Assembly: GCF_010183535.1 (NCBI RefSeq) | Contig: NC_071330.1 | Location: 3,329,717-3,393,716, forward strand | Source of the DNA: Caenorhabditis remanei | Lineage: Eukaryota > Nematoda > Chromadorea > Rhabditida > Rhabditidae | Direction of reading: 5' to 3' | DNA: 64,000 bases | In this document: piece by piece, positions 12,078-24,485 of the stretch | Layout: every line of letters starts with the position of its first letter | How positions within the stretch are numbered: position 1 is the stretch's first letter | Notes under the pieces: model-generated | Told to the model about the DNA's origin: nothing | Database searches by the model: none | The model's input: the letters and a program-made list of their open reading frames with translations, nothing else | Translations under genes and position numbers: made by a program

Positions 12078-12175
12078 TTTACAAACGCGCTCTACTGAAA
12101 CCGAAAAGAATTGCGTGGGAAATGGAGAGACATAGAGAAAAATATGAGGATTTTGGTAGAGCGGAGTTGTAAAGA
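12078..12175. mobile_element. MITE-A copy
   Basis: Arms TTACAAACGCGCTCTACTG and TTTGGTAGAGCGGAGTTGTAA surround the family-typical GAGAGACATAGAGAAAAA centre. Confidence 0.65.
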
Positions 12176-12892
12176 CAGGGCATCAATAATATCATTATGA
12201 CATATTTAATAATCAATTTAAATTAAAACTGGTTTTGTCATCGCTTCACCATAAGTAGGCACGAAGTTTGTGACACTTGCAATGTTAAATTGAAGTTCAC
12301 AAGCTTTGAGATCGTGTCCCTAAGTCACTGATTGTTCCATTCACTCAATTTTTTTATAGAACAAACCTAGAGCTTCAATTTTGTAGTTGACAATTTTTTT
12401 GGGCAGCTACTTCCTGAGAAGTTATAGCTTGGTGAAGTAAATTCTCCGTAAATCGGTTCTGCAATCATCTAGTATCAATAACTTTCCAAGGCGAGTCCGT
12501 ACAAAAAAATCGTTAATTACAATAATCAAGTTTCAGATTTGATCTCTAACGAAAACAGGACACCCTCACTATTTTCCTAATCAAAAGTTTACAACTTTTC
12601 GGACGGCGGCGTAATGAGCAATTTTTTCTGTGAGGGTACACAGATTGCTCACGTGAAAAACTATGTGAAATAAAATACAGTAACCGATGTACGACTCTAC
12701 ATAACAAACATAAATACATAAAAGTGTCAAAATAGAGTTTTGCAGAATTGTGTTAATATTTGCCTTCACTCAATTTTGTTTAGGAATTCCTGAAAGTTCA
12801 GCTGGCGGTCAAGTTTGTCTAGAGCAATGATTACTTGGGAAGGTCAATAATTTTCAACGAAGGGATTTAAAAAGTGCAAGTTGAATTTGGTT

Positions 12893-12958
12893 TGCTCATT
12901 TGCGCTCTACCGAAATCTAGAAAAATTCTAAGATTTTGGTGGAGCGCAGTTGTAGAAG
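12893..12958. mobile_element. Short MITE-A copy
   Basis: Arms CATTTGCGCTCTACCGAAAT and TTTTGGTGGAGCGCAGTTGTA are only about 15 bp apart, so this copy could form a nearly perfect hairpin. Confidence 0.6.
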
Positions 12959-13189
12959 TCATGAACCGATGATTCAGATATCAAAAATCTGTGTGAACAT
13001 CTGGGAACAGCAGAAAGTAAGAGTAGCAAATAAACAAACTATGTTGTGTTTTGGTTCCGCTTTGTTGTTGATAAGAGAAAGAATACTCGAAATAACTGAA
13101 AACAGGTGGATTTCAGAAAATAGAATAATTTTAGTTTCCGAAAAAATGATGTAATGTAAAAAGGAGGTTTCAGAAATGTTGAGTTGAAG

Positions 13190-13284
13190 TTCCACAACTG
13201 CGCTCTACCGTAACCGAAAAAGATAGTGTCAAAAAGCGAAAGTTTAACTTAAAGAAAGAGAGTATTTCGGTAGAGCGCATATGT
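13190..13284. mobile_element. MITE-A copy
   Basis: Arms CCACAACTGCGCTCTACCG and TTTCGGTAGAGCGCATATG flank about 50 bp of A-rich centre. Confidence 0.6.
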
Positions 13285-13947
13285 TATTCAGAAGCCGTGG
13301 ACTTGTACTGGCCTAACCTTTTCTGGTGGTTTTCTAGGCCATGGTTTGCGATAATTCTATAATTTCAATCCCCAAATCTCGAATAGTTTTTAGTATTGAC
13401 AGCCTGGAGATAAAGCAATAAGTTTTATCAAAAAGTCTTAAGAAAAACAGGAAAATGTTTCACGGTGGCATAGGACACAATAGGAAAATTCAGTCAGCTT
13501 AGAGTTTTGAGAATGTTTCAGGACATTTTCTACAGATTTATGAAATCGATCTTGAATCAGAAGAGCAAAATTTTTGCCTGGAAAGAAAATTCGGAAAAAA
13601 AAACTGACCTTAAGCTACCAAATAAGATTTCTGCAAGCTTCATGTGAATACCATTCATTTTGACTTACTCAAAAAAATCAACTTCCATTTTATATAGCAA
13701 AATTTATCTGATTACTCCCATGTCACAAACTATGAATAAATGTTATTTCATTAGGAAGTTGGGCTCCCGACCAAGTCAAATTTCGAATAGATTTTTGTAG
13801 TGTACGGGTTTGGAATCAACGGTTCTGGTATCACAAACTTCAGATCTGATATAATTCTATCAAGTAGATCAAAATGAAATTATCACTTTAGAGTGTACGA
13901 TTTAGAGATCTATGAATCAAAGGCGGCAACAGTTCTAGTTTTGGTTT

Positions 13948-14009
13948 TTGCAACTGCGCTCTACCGAAATACTATTGAAATATGAAAACCGGTAGAGCGT
14001 GGTTGTAAA
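13948..14009. mobile_element. Short MITE-A copy
   Basis: Arms TTGCAACTGCGCTCTACCG and CCGGTAGAGCGTGGTTGTAA are about 20 bp apart. Confidence 0.6.
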
Positions 14010-14940
14010 ACGGTGGTCTTCTAATAACACATTGTTCTATTGAAAACTAAAATTTTACCTGTCGCAATCCAAATCGTTATGCATTTCTGACTCAGAATAA
14101 TACTCACACTGGATTCTTCTTCTTCGAAGCAAGTTACCGAAAGAAATGTACCAGCTTAAGTGTTTTTGTATTCGAAATAATACAAAAAATGTTCTTCTTC
14201 ATCCCATGAGAATTTGTTAGATGTATACATACATGAATATGTGATTAACGATCAAACTGAAAACAAAGTGGAAAGAAGAGGATAGGAGTTAAATAATGCT
14301 CCCGTTGGGAAATTAACCCGGAAAGAGATGGGAAAATACATGAATAGTAGGTGTTAGTTGGGGACAAGTGCATCGGATTTTTAAAAATTATGGAAATATT
14401 GAATCCCGAGTCTTTTTTGGTCTTGGAACAAAAGTTGGAGCTGTCTAGACGCTTTCAAAGCTATAATTTCTCCCTCAAATCGTCAGAATTTCAGTCGAAA
14501 ATGAAGAGATTCTTGAGCTATCGTCTTAAAATGACCATAACTCTCTAGCGAGTGTCCGTACAAAAAAGTTGTCAACTACAAAAATGAAGCTCTACCTTTG
14601 TTCTGTATGGTTTATACAAAATTTTATTTGTGCGTCAATCAGGGACACCGAGACATCTTCTCAAAGTTGGTCATTTTCAACTGAAAAGGCCAAATTGTAT
14701 ATCTTACTGCACGGTACTGTAGCTTCTAAGATATGGCTCTTCCAAAAAAGTTGAAACACTAGGTATCATCTACATAACAGTGCAAAAATTTTTATTAAGA
14801 AACTATCCGCGACATACTCTCAAAGTCCCTCATTTCGCACTGAAAGCATCTCTCAGGTACCGTAATCCTACAGTAATCTGACAGTAGGATTTATGCGTTA
14901 CAGCAATCCTACAATAAGGTGTCAAGACAATAATGTATTG

Positions 14941-15056
14941 TTAGCACGGTACCGAAACCGAAGAAAATTGTGTGCGAAATTGAGAAGCTCAGAGAAAAAG
15001 AGACATTTTTCAACGGCATTACGGTTGAGCGCAGTTGTAAGAACGGTGGTGAGCTA
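14941..15056. mobile_element. MITE-A copy with left-arm deletion
   Basis: TTAGCACGGTACCGAAACCG shows the outer end fused to CCGAAACC, skipping the CTTACAACCGCGCTCTA arm. The right arm GGTTGAGCGCAGTTGTAAGA and GGTGAGCTA are present. Confidence 0.65.
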
Positions 15057-15570
15057 TAATCAAAAAATGAAAAAAAACTGTTTGTGGTAAAAGGAGCATT
15101 TGATTTCTTGAAAATGAAAAACTTGCAAACTAGATCCTAGTTCCTTTGCTCAGACGTAGATCAAACGCCCCTCCACTGGAGCACATTTGCATACTACTCT
15201 CGATTAACATGTTTGTATACACTAACATCATCACTAAATCGTTTTGACATTTACATCCGGATGTATAGATAAACATTCCGAATTTCCGGTTTTGAGAAAG
15301 GAATTCTTGATGAAAATGTTTTCAGTGGTTTGTATCCATTTGTGTAATCTTAATCTCAGAAGAAAAAAGAAGTATATTTTTAGAAAAACGAGAGAACAAA
15401 TCTCGTCTCGATATTTGACCATTTGCGTCAGAGGTAGGTACAATTGGTTATTGATACATATATATATACGAGTTAGGAGACAGAAATGTGTATTGGATTA
15501 GGGGTACGTGAGATTTTGGAGGGAATTTTTTTGCAATGGTTACTAAGGTATTGGGGGGATTCTGTCTTGG

Positions 15571-16470
15571 AACAGCGCTCTATTGGAAAAAAAGAAAACA
15601 AGTTCGGTAGAGCATGGTAGTATAGGTCGATGTGAAACTTACTAAGAAAAGATGGATTAACTGTTTCTTTTTTCTTTTTTTGAATTAAAGTTTTTTTGGA
15701 ATATGTAAGTGCGCTCTATTGGCAATTTTGTGTTCTCAGGTGTTTTGGATTCCGCAAGTGTTCTTCATTGAGAAAACGTGTTCGAGGGTATGCAATTTCG
15801 CTTTATCGAGAAATTTTTGCATTTTTTCAGTTTCTTGCCGATTTTCATTCAGATCACTGACAGATACAGTGTAAATGCGCCCCAATGAGAATTCGTGAGA
15901 AAATGGGCTTGAAATAGGTGAAAATCGTGCCAGCTTAAATTTCTCATTAGAGCGCACATGCTCCTTTTTTAAAGGTATTCAATTTTCAGGTGGTATGTAA
16001 ACGCGCTCTATCGATAAAGTAAAGTTTTAGCCATTTTTGTGCAAACGCGCACCATTGAGAAAACTTCAAACAACGTGGTTTTTCAAAAGTTCCCCACCCG
16101 GTTTCCAAATTCCGTTTTTTGACTGAAACATTGTCAATAGAGCGCGGTTGCAAACCTACAAAAAATCTGAATAAAACTGGGAACTGAGCAGACGGAAACT
16201 GAGCAGATGACGTATGAAACTTCGCTCCACCGAAACTGGGAAAAATATTTTTGCAAAGAAATAGATGCAGAGAAAACACTGGAGCACCTATTTTCTATAG
16301 TTTCGGTAGAGCGCGGTTGTGAGAACCGTATACTTCATTAGAGCGCTGTTGGTACTGCACACTTCTTACAACCACGCTCTACTGTAACTGAAGATGATTG
16401 GGGTGATAACTTGAGAGACGCAGAAAAAAATGAGACATAGTGGATTTCGGTGAAGCGCAGTTGTTACAAA
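15571..16470. mobile_element. Dense MITE-A cluster with a second arm subtype
   Basis: About a dozen arms occur in 900 bp. Besides the usual CTCTACCGAAA arms there is a subtype with CGCTCTATTGG, GCGCCCCAATGAG and CTCATTAGAGCGCA, in which CCGAAA is replaced by TTGAGAAA. The same subtype recurs inside the GALT intron at 52265-52562. The cluster was probably built by repeated insertion of elements into each other. Confidence 0.7.
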
Positions 16471-17127
16471 AGTTAAGGAATGATAAAGCTAGGCCAGGCG
16501 AATAATTTATGGCCTAACTATTTATATTTAACCAATGTTCAGCCATCAAATAATCAGTGCAGGGCGGAGAATATTGTGACACAAAGTGAGTGGCCGAACT
16601 TTTCAATTCTTCAAATCCTCGGCCACCAATCACAACTTAGCAAAATAATAAACTTACCACCACTTATCCGATGACCTTCTTCTGCTTCTTCTTCTTCTTC
16701 TGATTCTTCTTCTTTTGCCGACTTTTATCCAGATCCAAATAGAAACTAGATTAGAATAATATCCAGAGCCTTCTGCTTTTGACGTGAAGTCTCTTCTCTC
16801 TTCACTGCTTTTTATTTCCAAAAAGAATATTTCGAATTGAAATTTGAAATTCTTTTCGCTTTTGTCCCCTTCTATCTGAAATATCTAATTTCAATGTGAG
16901 TGACTAGACAATGGACATTAAAACAAGTGGAGAGAGAGAGAGAGCACATGAACAAAAAACAGAAAAGAATGGAATTTTATATTGGAATAAAATGCTTATA
17001 AATTCGTATAATTTTGATGTCAAAAAATGGGGAAAAATGATAAAATTGGGTTGAGAATATTATATTAAAGCGTTCGTCTCAAGAATTGAAACTTAAGATG
17101 TGAAAATTTTTTAAAAGAAGAATTTCC

Positions 17128-17537
17128 TATACTTCAGACAATTCTAAGAAACTTTCATCATTGGAGTATATGCTAAAAATCGCTCTAAACACCACAATTC
17201 CCGTTCTCCTGACTCAAAAGGAGGTTTGGTGGAAGAAATTTTCCTCGCGGGCGTGTAGTCCTCTCGGACAAGATTTTTGTTCAATTTCCTCACTTTTTCT
17301 AACAAACTTTCGTAATTTCCTTTTTTTTGCGATATAAATTGAAACAAAACACGTTTGAAAAAGTAAGGAAACGAGAAATTGAGCGAAAATCTTGTCCGAG
17401 AGGACTACACGGCCGCCCAGGAAAACTCTTCCACCAAGGATCATTTTGAGTCAGGAAAACGGGAATTGTGGCGTTTAGAGCGGTTTCTAGCATATGCACC
17501 AATTATAAAAGTTTCTTAGAATTTTCTGAAGTATCGG
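17128..17537. mobile_element. MITE-F fold-back element
   Basis: A long palindrome of about 410 bp. The left arm TACTTCAGACAATTCTAAG matches the inverse of the right arm CTTAGAATTTTCTGAAGTA, and GTAGTCCTCTCGGACAAGAT pairs with ATCTTGTCCGAGAGGACTAC near the centre. A related copy lies near 19104-19475. Confidence 0.75.
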
Positions 17538-17542
17538 AGTAA

Positions 17543-17571
17543 GGATTTCGGTGGAGCGCAGTTACAAAATG
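17543..17571. mobile_element. MITE-A single arm
   Basis: A lone right-type arm, TTTCGGTGGAGCGCAGTTAC, sits directly beside the MITE-F element. It may be the remnant of a copy broken by that insertion. Confidence 0.45.
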
Positions 17572-17954
17572 TGCTCTCCTAAATATGAAAAATGTCAAGA
17601 TTATAAAGAAAAATTATTTTTTATAAAAGTCGGATCTAGATGATCTAGGTTATAGACAGGATATGAGCCGATATTCAAACCAAGTACAGACTTCTACAGG
17701 AAATTGACTAGTTTAATCATTCCCTTGTTAGTCGGGTTGGTGGATGAGTAAATGTCAGTTACACTCCATTTCCTGGAGAACTTGATGTTCTCTGAACTGA
17801 ATTGGATTGTGTCAAGAAGCATTTCTCAACTAAAACTCGTTTTTGAATTATTTGAAAAAGGGAAAGGTCTCTTTCAAAATGATCTGTTCTAAAATTCTTG
17901 AGGAACGGTTCCTTCAAGCTCCGCCCATTTCAATAAAAATGACATTTACTACCC

Positions 17955-18058
17955 CGTCACGCTTACTACAACCGCGCTCTATCGAAACTAGTAGAAGTTG
18001 CGCGGGAAAAAGAAAAAAACAAACTTAGGTAGAGCGCGGTTGTAAGAACTGTGTTGTA
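17955..18058. mobile_element. MITE-A copy
   Basis: Arms CTACAACCGCGCTCTATCG and TAGGTAGAGCGCGGTTGTAA, with outer ends CGTCACGCTT and AACTGTGTTG. Confidence 0.65.
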
Positions 18059-18103
18059 CGAATGAGAGTCTTTAAGGAAAAAGTGGAAAAACGATGGAAG
18101 CGT

Positions 18104-18244
18104 ATTAGCTTGGAACTGTTCTTACAACTGTGCTCCACCGAAATGCCGTTGAAAAAAGTCTCTTTTTCTCTGCGTCTCTCAGATTCGTACACAATTTTCT
18201 ATCGTTGCGGTAGAGCGCGGTTGTAGGAAGCGTGTCCTGCCAAT
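18104..18244. mobile_element. Complete MITE-A copy
   Basis: Begins TTAGCTTGGAACTGTTCTT, has GTGCTCCACCGAAATGC and the centre CTCTTTTTCTCTGCGTCTC, and ends GCGGTAGAGCGCGGTTGTAG plus CGTGTCCTGCCAA. Confidence 0.75.
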
Positions 18245-19103
18245 ATTTCCTTTTTAAAACAGAAAAAAACAATTCATTCGTTGAAAAAAGTGCAGAAAAG
18301 TTCTCCTATCTTCCTCCGGGTTAGTTCCAAGAAATGATGTATCTCCACTAAATAATTTTGTGTCTATTTTTTCTTATTTTTCCACCAACTCATTAGTATT
18401 CAAACGGGAGTCTCCCCCCACCACGAAAAGAGGGAGTAACAGATCTCGTGAGAAGAAAAAATAGAGAGAGAGAAAGCACTCGAAGTAATTACTAAAAGAG
18501 GTCAAAACGGGGGGGAAAGGTTAAGAAATGTCAAGTGATCCTTTGAGCTTTTTGGAAAGAGTATGTTAGAATTAATTAGAAGATTTGTCTGGATCTGTCT
18601 GGTTGGAAGAAGAAAATTAAAATTGAATAACTTATAATAACAAATTGTTTTATTTCAGTCATCACTTAGTTAGTAGGTACCAAAATGTTCCAAAATAATT
18701 TATCAAAACTGAATACCACAATGATGACTTTCTGATATTTTTGAGCATGTAGAAATTTAAAGGTGTATTGTGGTCAATTATGATATTTTCATATCGTAAA
18801 GTATGTATTTCGACGAGTTAATTTTCATACTCCAAGAATTTTTCAATTCGGTGCAAACCCTGCTGAAAGCGATCGCCGGAAAGTTTGGTCAGTGAAATGG
18901 CCGAAGAAAATTGGGCGCGGTGGCCTAGAAATTCGACTTCGGCCGCATTGATTTTTCAAGTTTCGACGATATTTTCGATAATTTTTGTTGAATTTTTCCA
19001 TAAATTCGATAAAATACGGCAAATATTGTTAGAAAACCAATGAACTCGGTAACAGATTGTTGAAAATTTGCAAATTTCAGCTTGAAATCCGGCAAGACTA
19101 CAA

Positions 19104-19475
19104 AAAATATGCTAAAAATCGCTATAGATGCCACAATTCCGGTTTCTGGAGCCTTCGTGGAAGAGTTTTTCCACGCGGCCATGTAGTCCTCTCGGACAAG
19201 ATTTTTTGGTCAATTCCTCGTTTCCTCGCTTTTTTCAACAAAATTTCGTGTTTTTTTCAAATTATATCGCAAAAAAACTACGAAAATCTGTTGGAAAAAG
19301 TGAAAAAACGAGAAATTAAACAAAAATCTTGTCCGAGAGGAATACACGGCCGCGCGAAAAATCTCTTCCACAAGAGCTTCTTTTGAGTCAGGAGAATGGG
19401 AATTGTGGCGTTTAGAGCGATTTTCAGCATATGATCCAATGATGAAAGTTTCTTAGAATTTTCTGAAGTGTCCTA
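19104..19475. mobile_element. MITE-F copy, left end degraded
   Basis: Shares with 17128-17537 the arms ATGCTAAAAATCGCT, GTAGTCCTCTCGGACAAGAT and CTTGTCCGAGAGG, and the right end CTTAGAATTTTCTGAAGTG. The outer left arm is missing or diverged. Open frames through it are by-products of the palindrome. Confidence 0.7.
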
Positions 19476-20178
19476 ATCCGAAAATTTTTCAAAAAACCAA
19501 CTTCGCTAGAGCGAGTTATCTCCAGGTCGGAATGGATATCGCTTGCAAAAAGTCAGCAAAAATCCAACACCAAAAAAGAGAACCAAACAATAGACTAAAA
19601 GCAAAACTCTCTCTCTGAGTGGAGCTGTTATTGGATAGAGAGTGCCCACATCTCCATTTCCATATCCTCTCCCACTCCACTCTCACACTAAAAACATTTC
19701 CGGTTATTCCCTTCCCAACTAGTCTTTTTTACATCTTCCTTCTAACCTTTCGCAACTACCATTATCATAATGAACTTATAGGGCTAAAAAACTAAAAATA
19801 TCAGTCAAAAATGGGTGAGATACTGCTAAACTTATTACATTATGAAAATGTATACTAGTTATAACATTGAGTGGGAAAAAAAGTTGGGGGGGACATGTGA
19901 GAGGAAAAATTTAATAAAAAGCGCATGTTTATTGGTGTTTTTACGGGGGCAATATTCAGGAATTTCGCAGGGATTTTGTGGATTTTCAGAGGCAAACAGG
20001 AGGAATCTAAAACTGGGAAAACTACGAAGGGGTGTGCAAAAAGTGAGAATATAATGGCACATGAATACAAAATGAAAATCTATAGAATCGACCGGTTAGT
20101 CTTTGCACATAATATTATACATTATAAAAACATGAACAATTTCAAGTGGGGGACAAAATGCAATAAAAATGAGGAAAA
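19476..20178. other. Spacer downstream of mmcm-1
   Basis: No gene visible. It contains a CTCTCTCTGAGTGGAG-type GA/CT-rich stretch near 19607-19690 and presumably the mmcm-1 3' UTR next to 20178, with no canonical AATAAA on the minus strand in the first 150 bases after the stop. Confidence 0.5.
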
Positions 20179-23100
20179 TTAACGAGCGGCCGCCTTTCCT
20201 GGAGCCTCTGGAAGAGCCTTCTCGAGTTTATCAAGAATTTGATTGGCGCATGCTGGGAGACGGGTTCCTGGACCGAAGACGAGAGCGACTCCGGCGTCGT
20301 AGAGCTCTTTGTAGTCTTGTGGTGGAATGACACCTCCGGCGACGACGAGAATGTCTCTGGAATCAAAAATTATACCTCAAATCTCGACATGAGTAACTCA
20401 CGGTCTTCCAAGTTTCTTCAGTTCCCCAATCAATTGTGGAATGAGTGTCAAGTGTCCGGCAGCCAAACTAGATGCTCCGATAACGTGAACATCAGCGTCA
20501 ACAGCCTGTTGAGCAGCTTCTTGTGGTGTCTGGAAGAGTGGTCCGACGTCGACGTCGAAACCGAGATCGGCGAATCCCGTGGCGATGACCTTCGCTCCAC
20601 GATCGTGACCGTCTTGTCCCATTTTTGCGACCATAATACGTGGCTGACGTCCGTCACGATCGGCGAACGATTTGACACGGTCGAGGACCTGGAAATTCCA
20701 ATTTTTAGATCTGAATGAAAAAGGGAGTTTGGTAACAAGGCATAGAAAATTATGATATTCAAAAACAATGCAAATGTTACCAAAACACGATTTTTAAGCC
20801 TGAAAACGGAAAAATCGTAAAGCGGTCCGTGATGGCCGAACTTTTCTTTGGAGTTTCTTGGCTGGCGGTTTTCCACTGAAAATGAGAGTCTTAAGCTCGA
20901 AATGACACAATTTTCCATTTAAAATGTTTTAAAAAACCAAATTGTTTATGAGCAGAGAATTGGTTTTTTAGTTGGAGATGTGCAATTTTTGAAATTTTTT
21001 ACATAAAAATAGCTATTTCGAGATGTAAATCCCACTTTTTCGATGAAAAATTATCGAAATTATAATTAATTAGAAACTCAAAATTTTGGAAAGGGAAGAA
21101 CTCTCAGAGCTGGCCTAAAATCCCAAAAAAACAGCTCAGCCACCACTGACCGCTTCGGAATTTTCAGCAGTTTTCGGGGATTTTCCCAGTTTTGAATATT
21201 TTGAGAAGTTTTCCCCGATCAAAAACTGTGCGTTTCCCCGTACCTGTGACATTTCGGAAGTCTCTCCGAACTCTGACTTATAGGCTCCCGAAACAAGTCT
21301 ATTAACAGCCGCGTGTCTATTGAACACCTTCTCCATCGCATCTGAAATCTCTCCGACTGTGCAACGAGCACGGGCGGCCTCCACAGCGAGTGCCATGAGA
21401 TTTCCATCTCCCTTGGCTCCCTCTGTAATGTCATCCAATGCTTTTTTAGCCTTCGCAGCATCTCTCGTCTCTCTAATATGATTCAATTTGGCGCATTGTT
21501 CCTCTCTAACTCTAGCATTATCAATCTTCAACACATCAACTCTCTGCTCTTCATCCAATCGATATTTGTTGACTCCAACGATAATATCCTTTCCAGCATC
21601 GATTCTCGCTTGTTTCTTCGCAGCGGCCTCCTCGATTTTCAGTTTAGTCATTCCAGAAGCGACAGCCTTGGCCATTCCTCCCAACTCGTCGATTTCCTTG
21701 ATGACTGTCATCGCCTTCTCGTAAATCTCATCAGTCAATGATTCCATCATATACGATCCACCCCATGGATCGGCGACTTTGCAGATTCCTGACTCCTCTT
21801 GGATGATGATTTGAGTGTTACGGGCGATTCTCGCGGAGAATTTGGTTGGGAGACCGAGAGCCTCGTCGAATGAGTTGGTGTGAAGTGATTGGGTACCGCC
21901 GAACACTGATGCCATCGCTTCGATTGTTGTACGGATAATGTTGTTGTATGGATCCTGAAAATTAGTGGGGTTACGGTACTGTAGAACTTTCAGTTAATTT
22001 TTCTCAAATAAACTGAAGTTTCGATCAGAAAAAGTAAGAAAATTATCTATTTCCAGCAAATTGTAAAACAAAAATGCATTTTTTTGGCGATTTTATCCTA
22101 TAAAACCGAAAAATTTCTTCTAAATTCAAAAATCTGAGGATTATTCCAAACCGAGGACGTAAATAACCATTTCTAAAGGAATTATTAGCTCGGCACGGTT
22201 CTTACAACCGCGCTCTACCGAAACTGAAGAAAACTGTGTGCGAAATTGAGAGACGCAGTTGCAAGAACTGTGCTGAGCTAATAGTTTAAAAATAATTTTT
22301 GGTCCGATTTTCGAGTGATTTTTCTCAAAGAAAGTGAAGTTTCGTTCAAAAAAGTACGAAATTTAGTTTTTTATGCGAAAAGTATAACGAAAATGAATTT
22401 TTTGCGATTTTATACTATGAAAGCCGAAAATTTCTTCTGAATTCGAAAGTCAGAAGATTATTCCGAATTTCTTTTTTTTTTAATTTTCAAAAAAATGATT
22501 CAATTTTCTCATATTTTTCGAAGCTGAAATTCAAAAACAGTCTCGTGCAGTGGACAATCAGCAATATTCCCAAAAATCAATTTTTCGATAAAAAGGATTC
22601 AATTTTAGTTAAAAATTGGTTTTGCGACGGAAAAATTCCAAAAATACTGTGAAATAGCTAGTTTTTCTATAATTTCATCGTTAAAAACTCTATCACCTGC
22701 TCAGTCAATGACCATCCAGAAGTCTGTGAATGAGTTCTCAACATCATACTCTTATCACTCTTTGGATGGAATCGCTCCTTGATCAAATTAGCCCAGAGAC
22801 GACGGGCGGCACGCATCTTTGCAATTTCCATATAGAAATTCATGGAGATTCCCCAGAAGAAACTAAGTCTCGGAGCGAATGCATCGATAGTCAACCCAGC
22901 GTTGATTCCAGTCTCACAGTACTGAATTCCATCGGCAATTGTGAAAGCCATCTCGAGAACCGCGTCAGCACCGGCCTCTTGCATATGGTATCCGGAAATC
23001 GAGATAGAGTTGAACTTTGGCATTTCACGAGAGGTGTACGCGAAGATATCTCCAATGATACGCATCGATGGCTCCGGTGGGTAAATGTAGGTGTTACGAA

Positions 23101-24286
23101 CCATGAACTCTTTGAGAATATCGTTTTGGATGGTTCCGGCGAGAAGTTTTCGATTGACTCCGGCTTCCTCGGCGGCGACGACGTACATGGCAAGAACTGG
23201 GATGACAGCACCATTCATTGTCATTGACACTGACATTTTTTCGAGATTGATACCGTCGAATAGCTGACGCATGTCTTCTACCGAGTCCACGGCGACTCCA
23301 GCCATTCCGACGTCTCCGAATACACGCGGGTTGTCGGAATCGTATCTGGAAATTTTTTTCATACTTGCAAACCGGGGCGTAACTTGCTCAAAACGAAATG
23401 CTATGGACTGAAAAGTATACCAAAATGTAGATCTCAGCGAGTTCTGTCTGTGACCTACTACCGGCTGGGTATCGTTAAGGCCAGGCGAGAATGGCTTTTC
23501 CCCTGAAATTGTCAAAAATAAAGTAATAAAAATTGCGATTTTTTTTCCCCTTAATTTTCTCTAATTTTGTACTCAAAACAGGTTTCTGGGGGACTGTCTG
23601 TGAAATAATTACAGTTTTCATACAGATTCAAATGTTTTGACTCCGAAAAACTCATTTTACAGACAGTTTTCTTGAAATTTTGTTTTTCGAATGTTTTGGT
23701 TTCTTCGGTCAAAAATTTTCGGAAAAAAAAGTTTTTCGAACTTTTTTCGCACAGCCCTGGTCGAGATCTACATTTTGATATATTTTTCAGCCCATAATAT
23801 TGCGTTTTAAGCAAGTTATGTGCGGGCTCGTGTCCGCCCGGTTTGCAAGTATGCTCAATTCCCTGTTACTAACCCTCTGTGAGTTGCCAAATCGAATGCA
23901 ACCGATAATCCCTGTTGTCCTGCTTTAATATTCTCTTTATAGAATTTATTCGACTCCTCTACAGTGGAAAATCCGGCATATTGACGAATAGTCCATGGTC
24001 TCTGAGTATACATAGTCGGATACGGTCCCCTGGTGAACGGGAATTGTCCGGGAAGCTCGACATTTCTGTGTGCATCACAATCTCTGTCGTTTCTCAAATA
24101 GAGTGGTTTGATTGCAATTCCTTCTGGAGTATTCCACATCAATGTGTCCGCTTCACGCCCTTTCATCGCCTTCTTCGCCATCGCCGCCCATTTTTCGTCG
24201 ATGGGAAATCGAGAATAGGCGCCGCCCGAGGAGGATGGGCGAGTCGAGCATCGGACGAGAGTGGGTTTTAGTAGGTGATGATACAT
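20179..24286 (-). CDS. mmcm-1: Methylmalonyl-CoA mutase, mitochondrial
   Basis: Adenosylcobalamin-dependent enzyme converting (R)-methylmalonyl-CoA to succinyl-CoA at the end of propionate breakdown in mitochondria. Five exons join in frame: 24286-23874, 23345-22697, 21954-21244, 20688-20402 and 20356-20179, giving 745 aa, essentially the C. elegans length. The Arg/Ser-rich N-terminus (residues about 1-25) looks like a transit peptide. The catalytic barrel includes [16 protein letters not shown], spanning the first splice, and [10 protein letters not shown]. The C-terminal cobalamin domain carries the DxHxxG motif DGHDRG (Asp617, His619) and [10 protein letters not shown] good trans-splice acceptor, TTTCCCAG, ends at 24309, 23 bases before the ATG. 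Introns 1 and 2 are enlarged by MITE-E and MITE-A insertions. No disabling change seen. Confidence 0.97.
22186..22281. mobile_element. MITE-A copy in mmcm-1 intron 2
   Basis: Complete outer ends, TTAGCTCGGCACGG and GTGCTGAGCTAA, with left arm CTTACAACCGCGCTCTACCG. The right inner arm is shortened to GCAGTTGCAAGAAC. TA flanks it. Confidence 0.75.
23360..23853. mobile_element. MITE-E copy in mmcm-1 intron 1
   Basis: Inverted ends CATACTTGCAAACCGG and CCGGTTTGCAAGTATG. Inside, AAAATGTAGATCTCAGCGAG pairs with GTCGAGATCTACATTTTG. It fills almost the whole intron. The flanks ATTTTTTT and CTCAATTC show no duplication. Confidence 0.8.
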
Positions 24287-24359
24287 CTTGCCCAGGTGAG
24301 CCGATGATCTGGGAAATGGGAAAATTGATAAAGAGTCAGGGGATGATTTCTAGAAAGTA

Positions 24360-24485
24360 TTAGCAACGGGACGCTACTTACAACCGCGCTCTACCGAAAC
24401 CGAAGAAATTGTGTGCGAAATTGAGAGATTCAGAGAAAGAGAGAGCATTTCGGTGGAGCAAAGTTGTAAGAACTGTGCTGAGCTA
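24360..24485. mobile_element. MITE-A copy upstream of mmcm-1
   Basis: TTAGCAACGGGACGCTACTT, the CTACCGAAACCG arm, centre GAGAGATTCAGAGAAAG, then TTTCGGTGGAGCAAAGTTG and TGCTGAGCTAA. It lies 75 bp 5' of the mmcm-1 start, inside the probable promoter. Confidence 0.75.

Larger units (their letters stand above)
11040..17127. other. Gene-free, MITE-rich spacer
   Basis: No coding chain is visible in about 6 kb. It holds MITE-A copies at 11910, 12078, 12893, 13190, 13948, 14941 and the 15571-16470 cluster, MITE-B-like halves near 12400-12540 and 14500-14730, a (CTT)n tract at 16678-16720 and a (GA)n tract at 16931-16943. Everything else looks like unconstrained AT-rich DNA. Confidence 0.55.

Noticed and set aside
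17144..17502. Overlapping 67-76 codon frames and their relatives at 19057-19386
   Set aside because: They are readings of the family F palindromes, mirrored on both arms.
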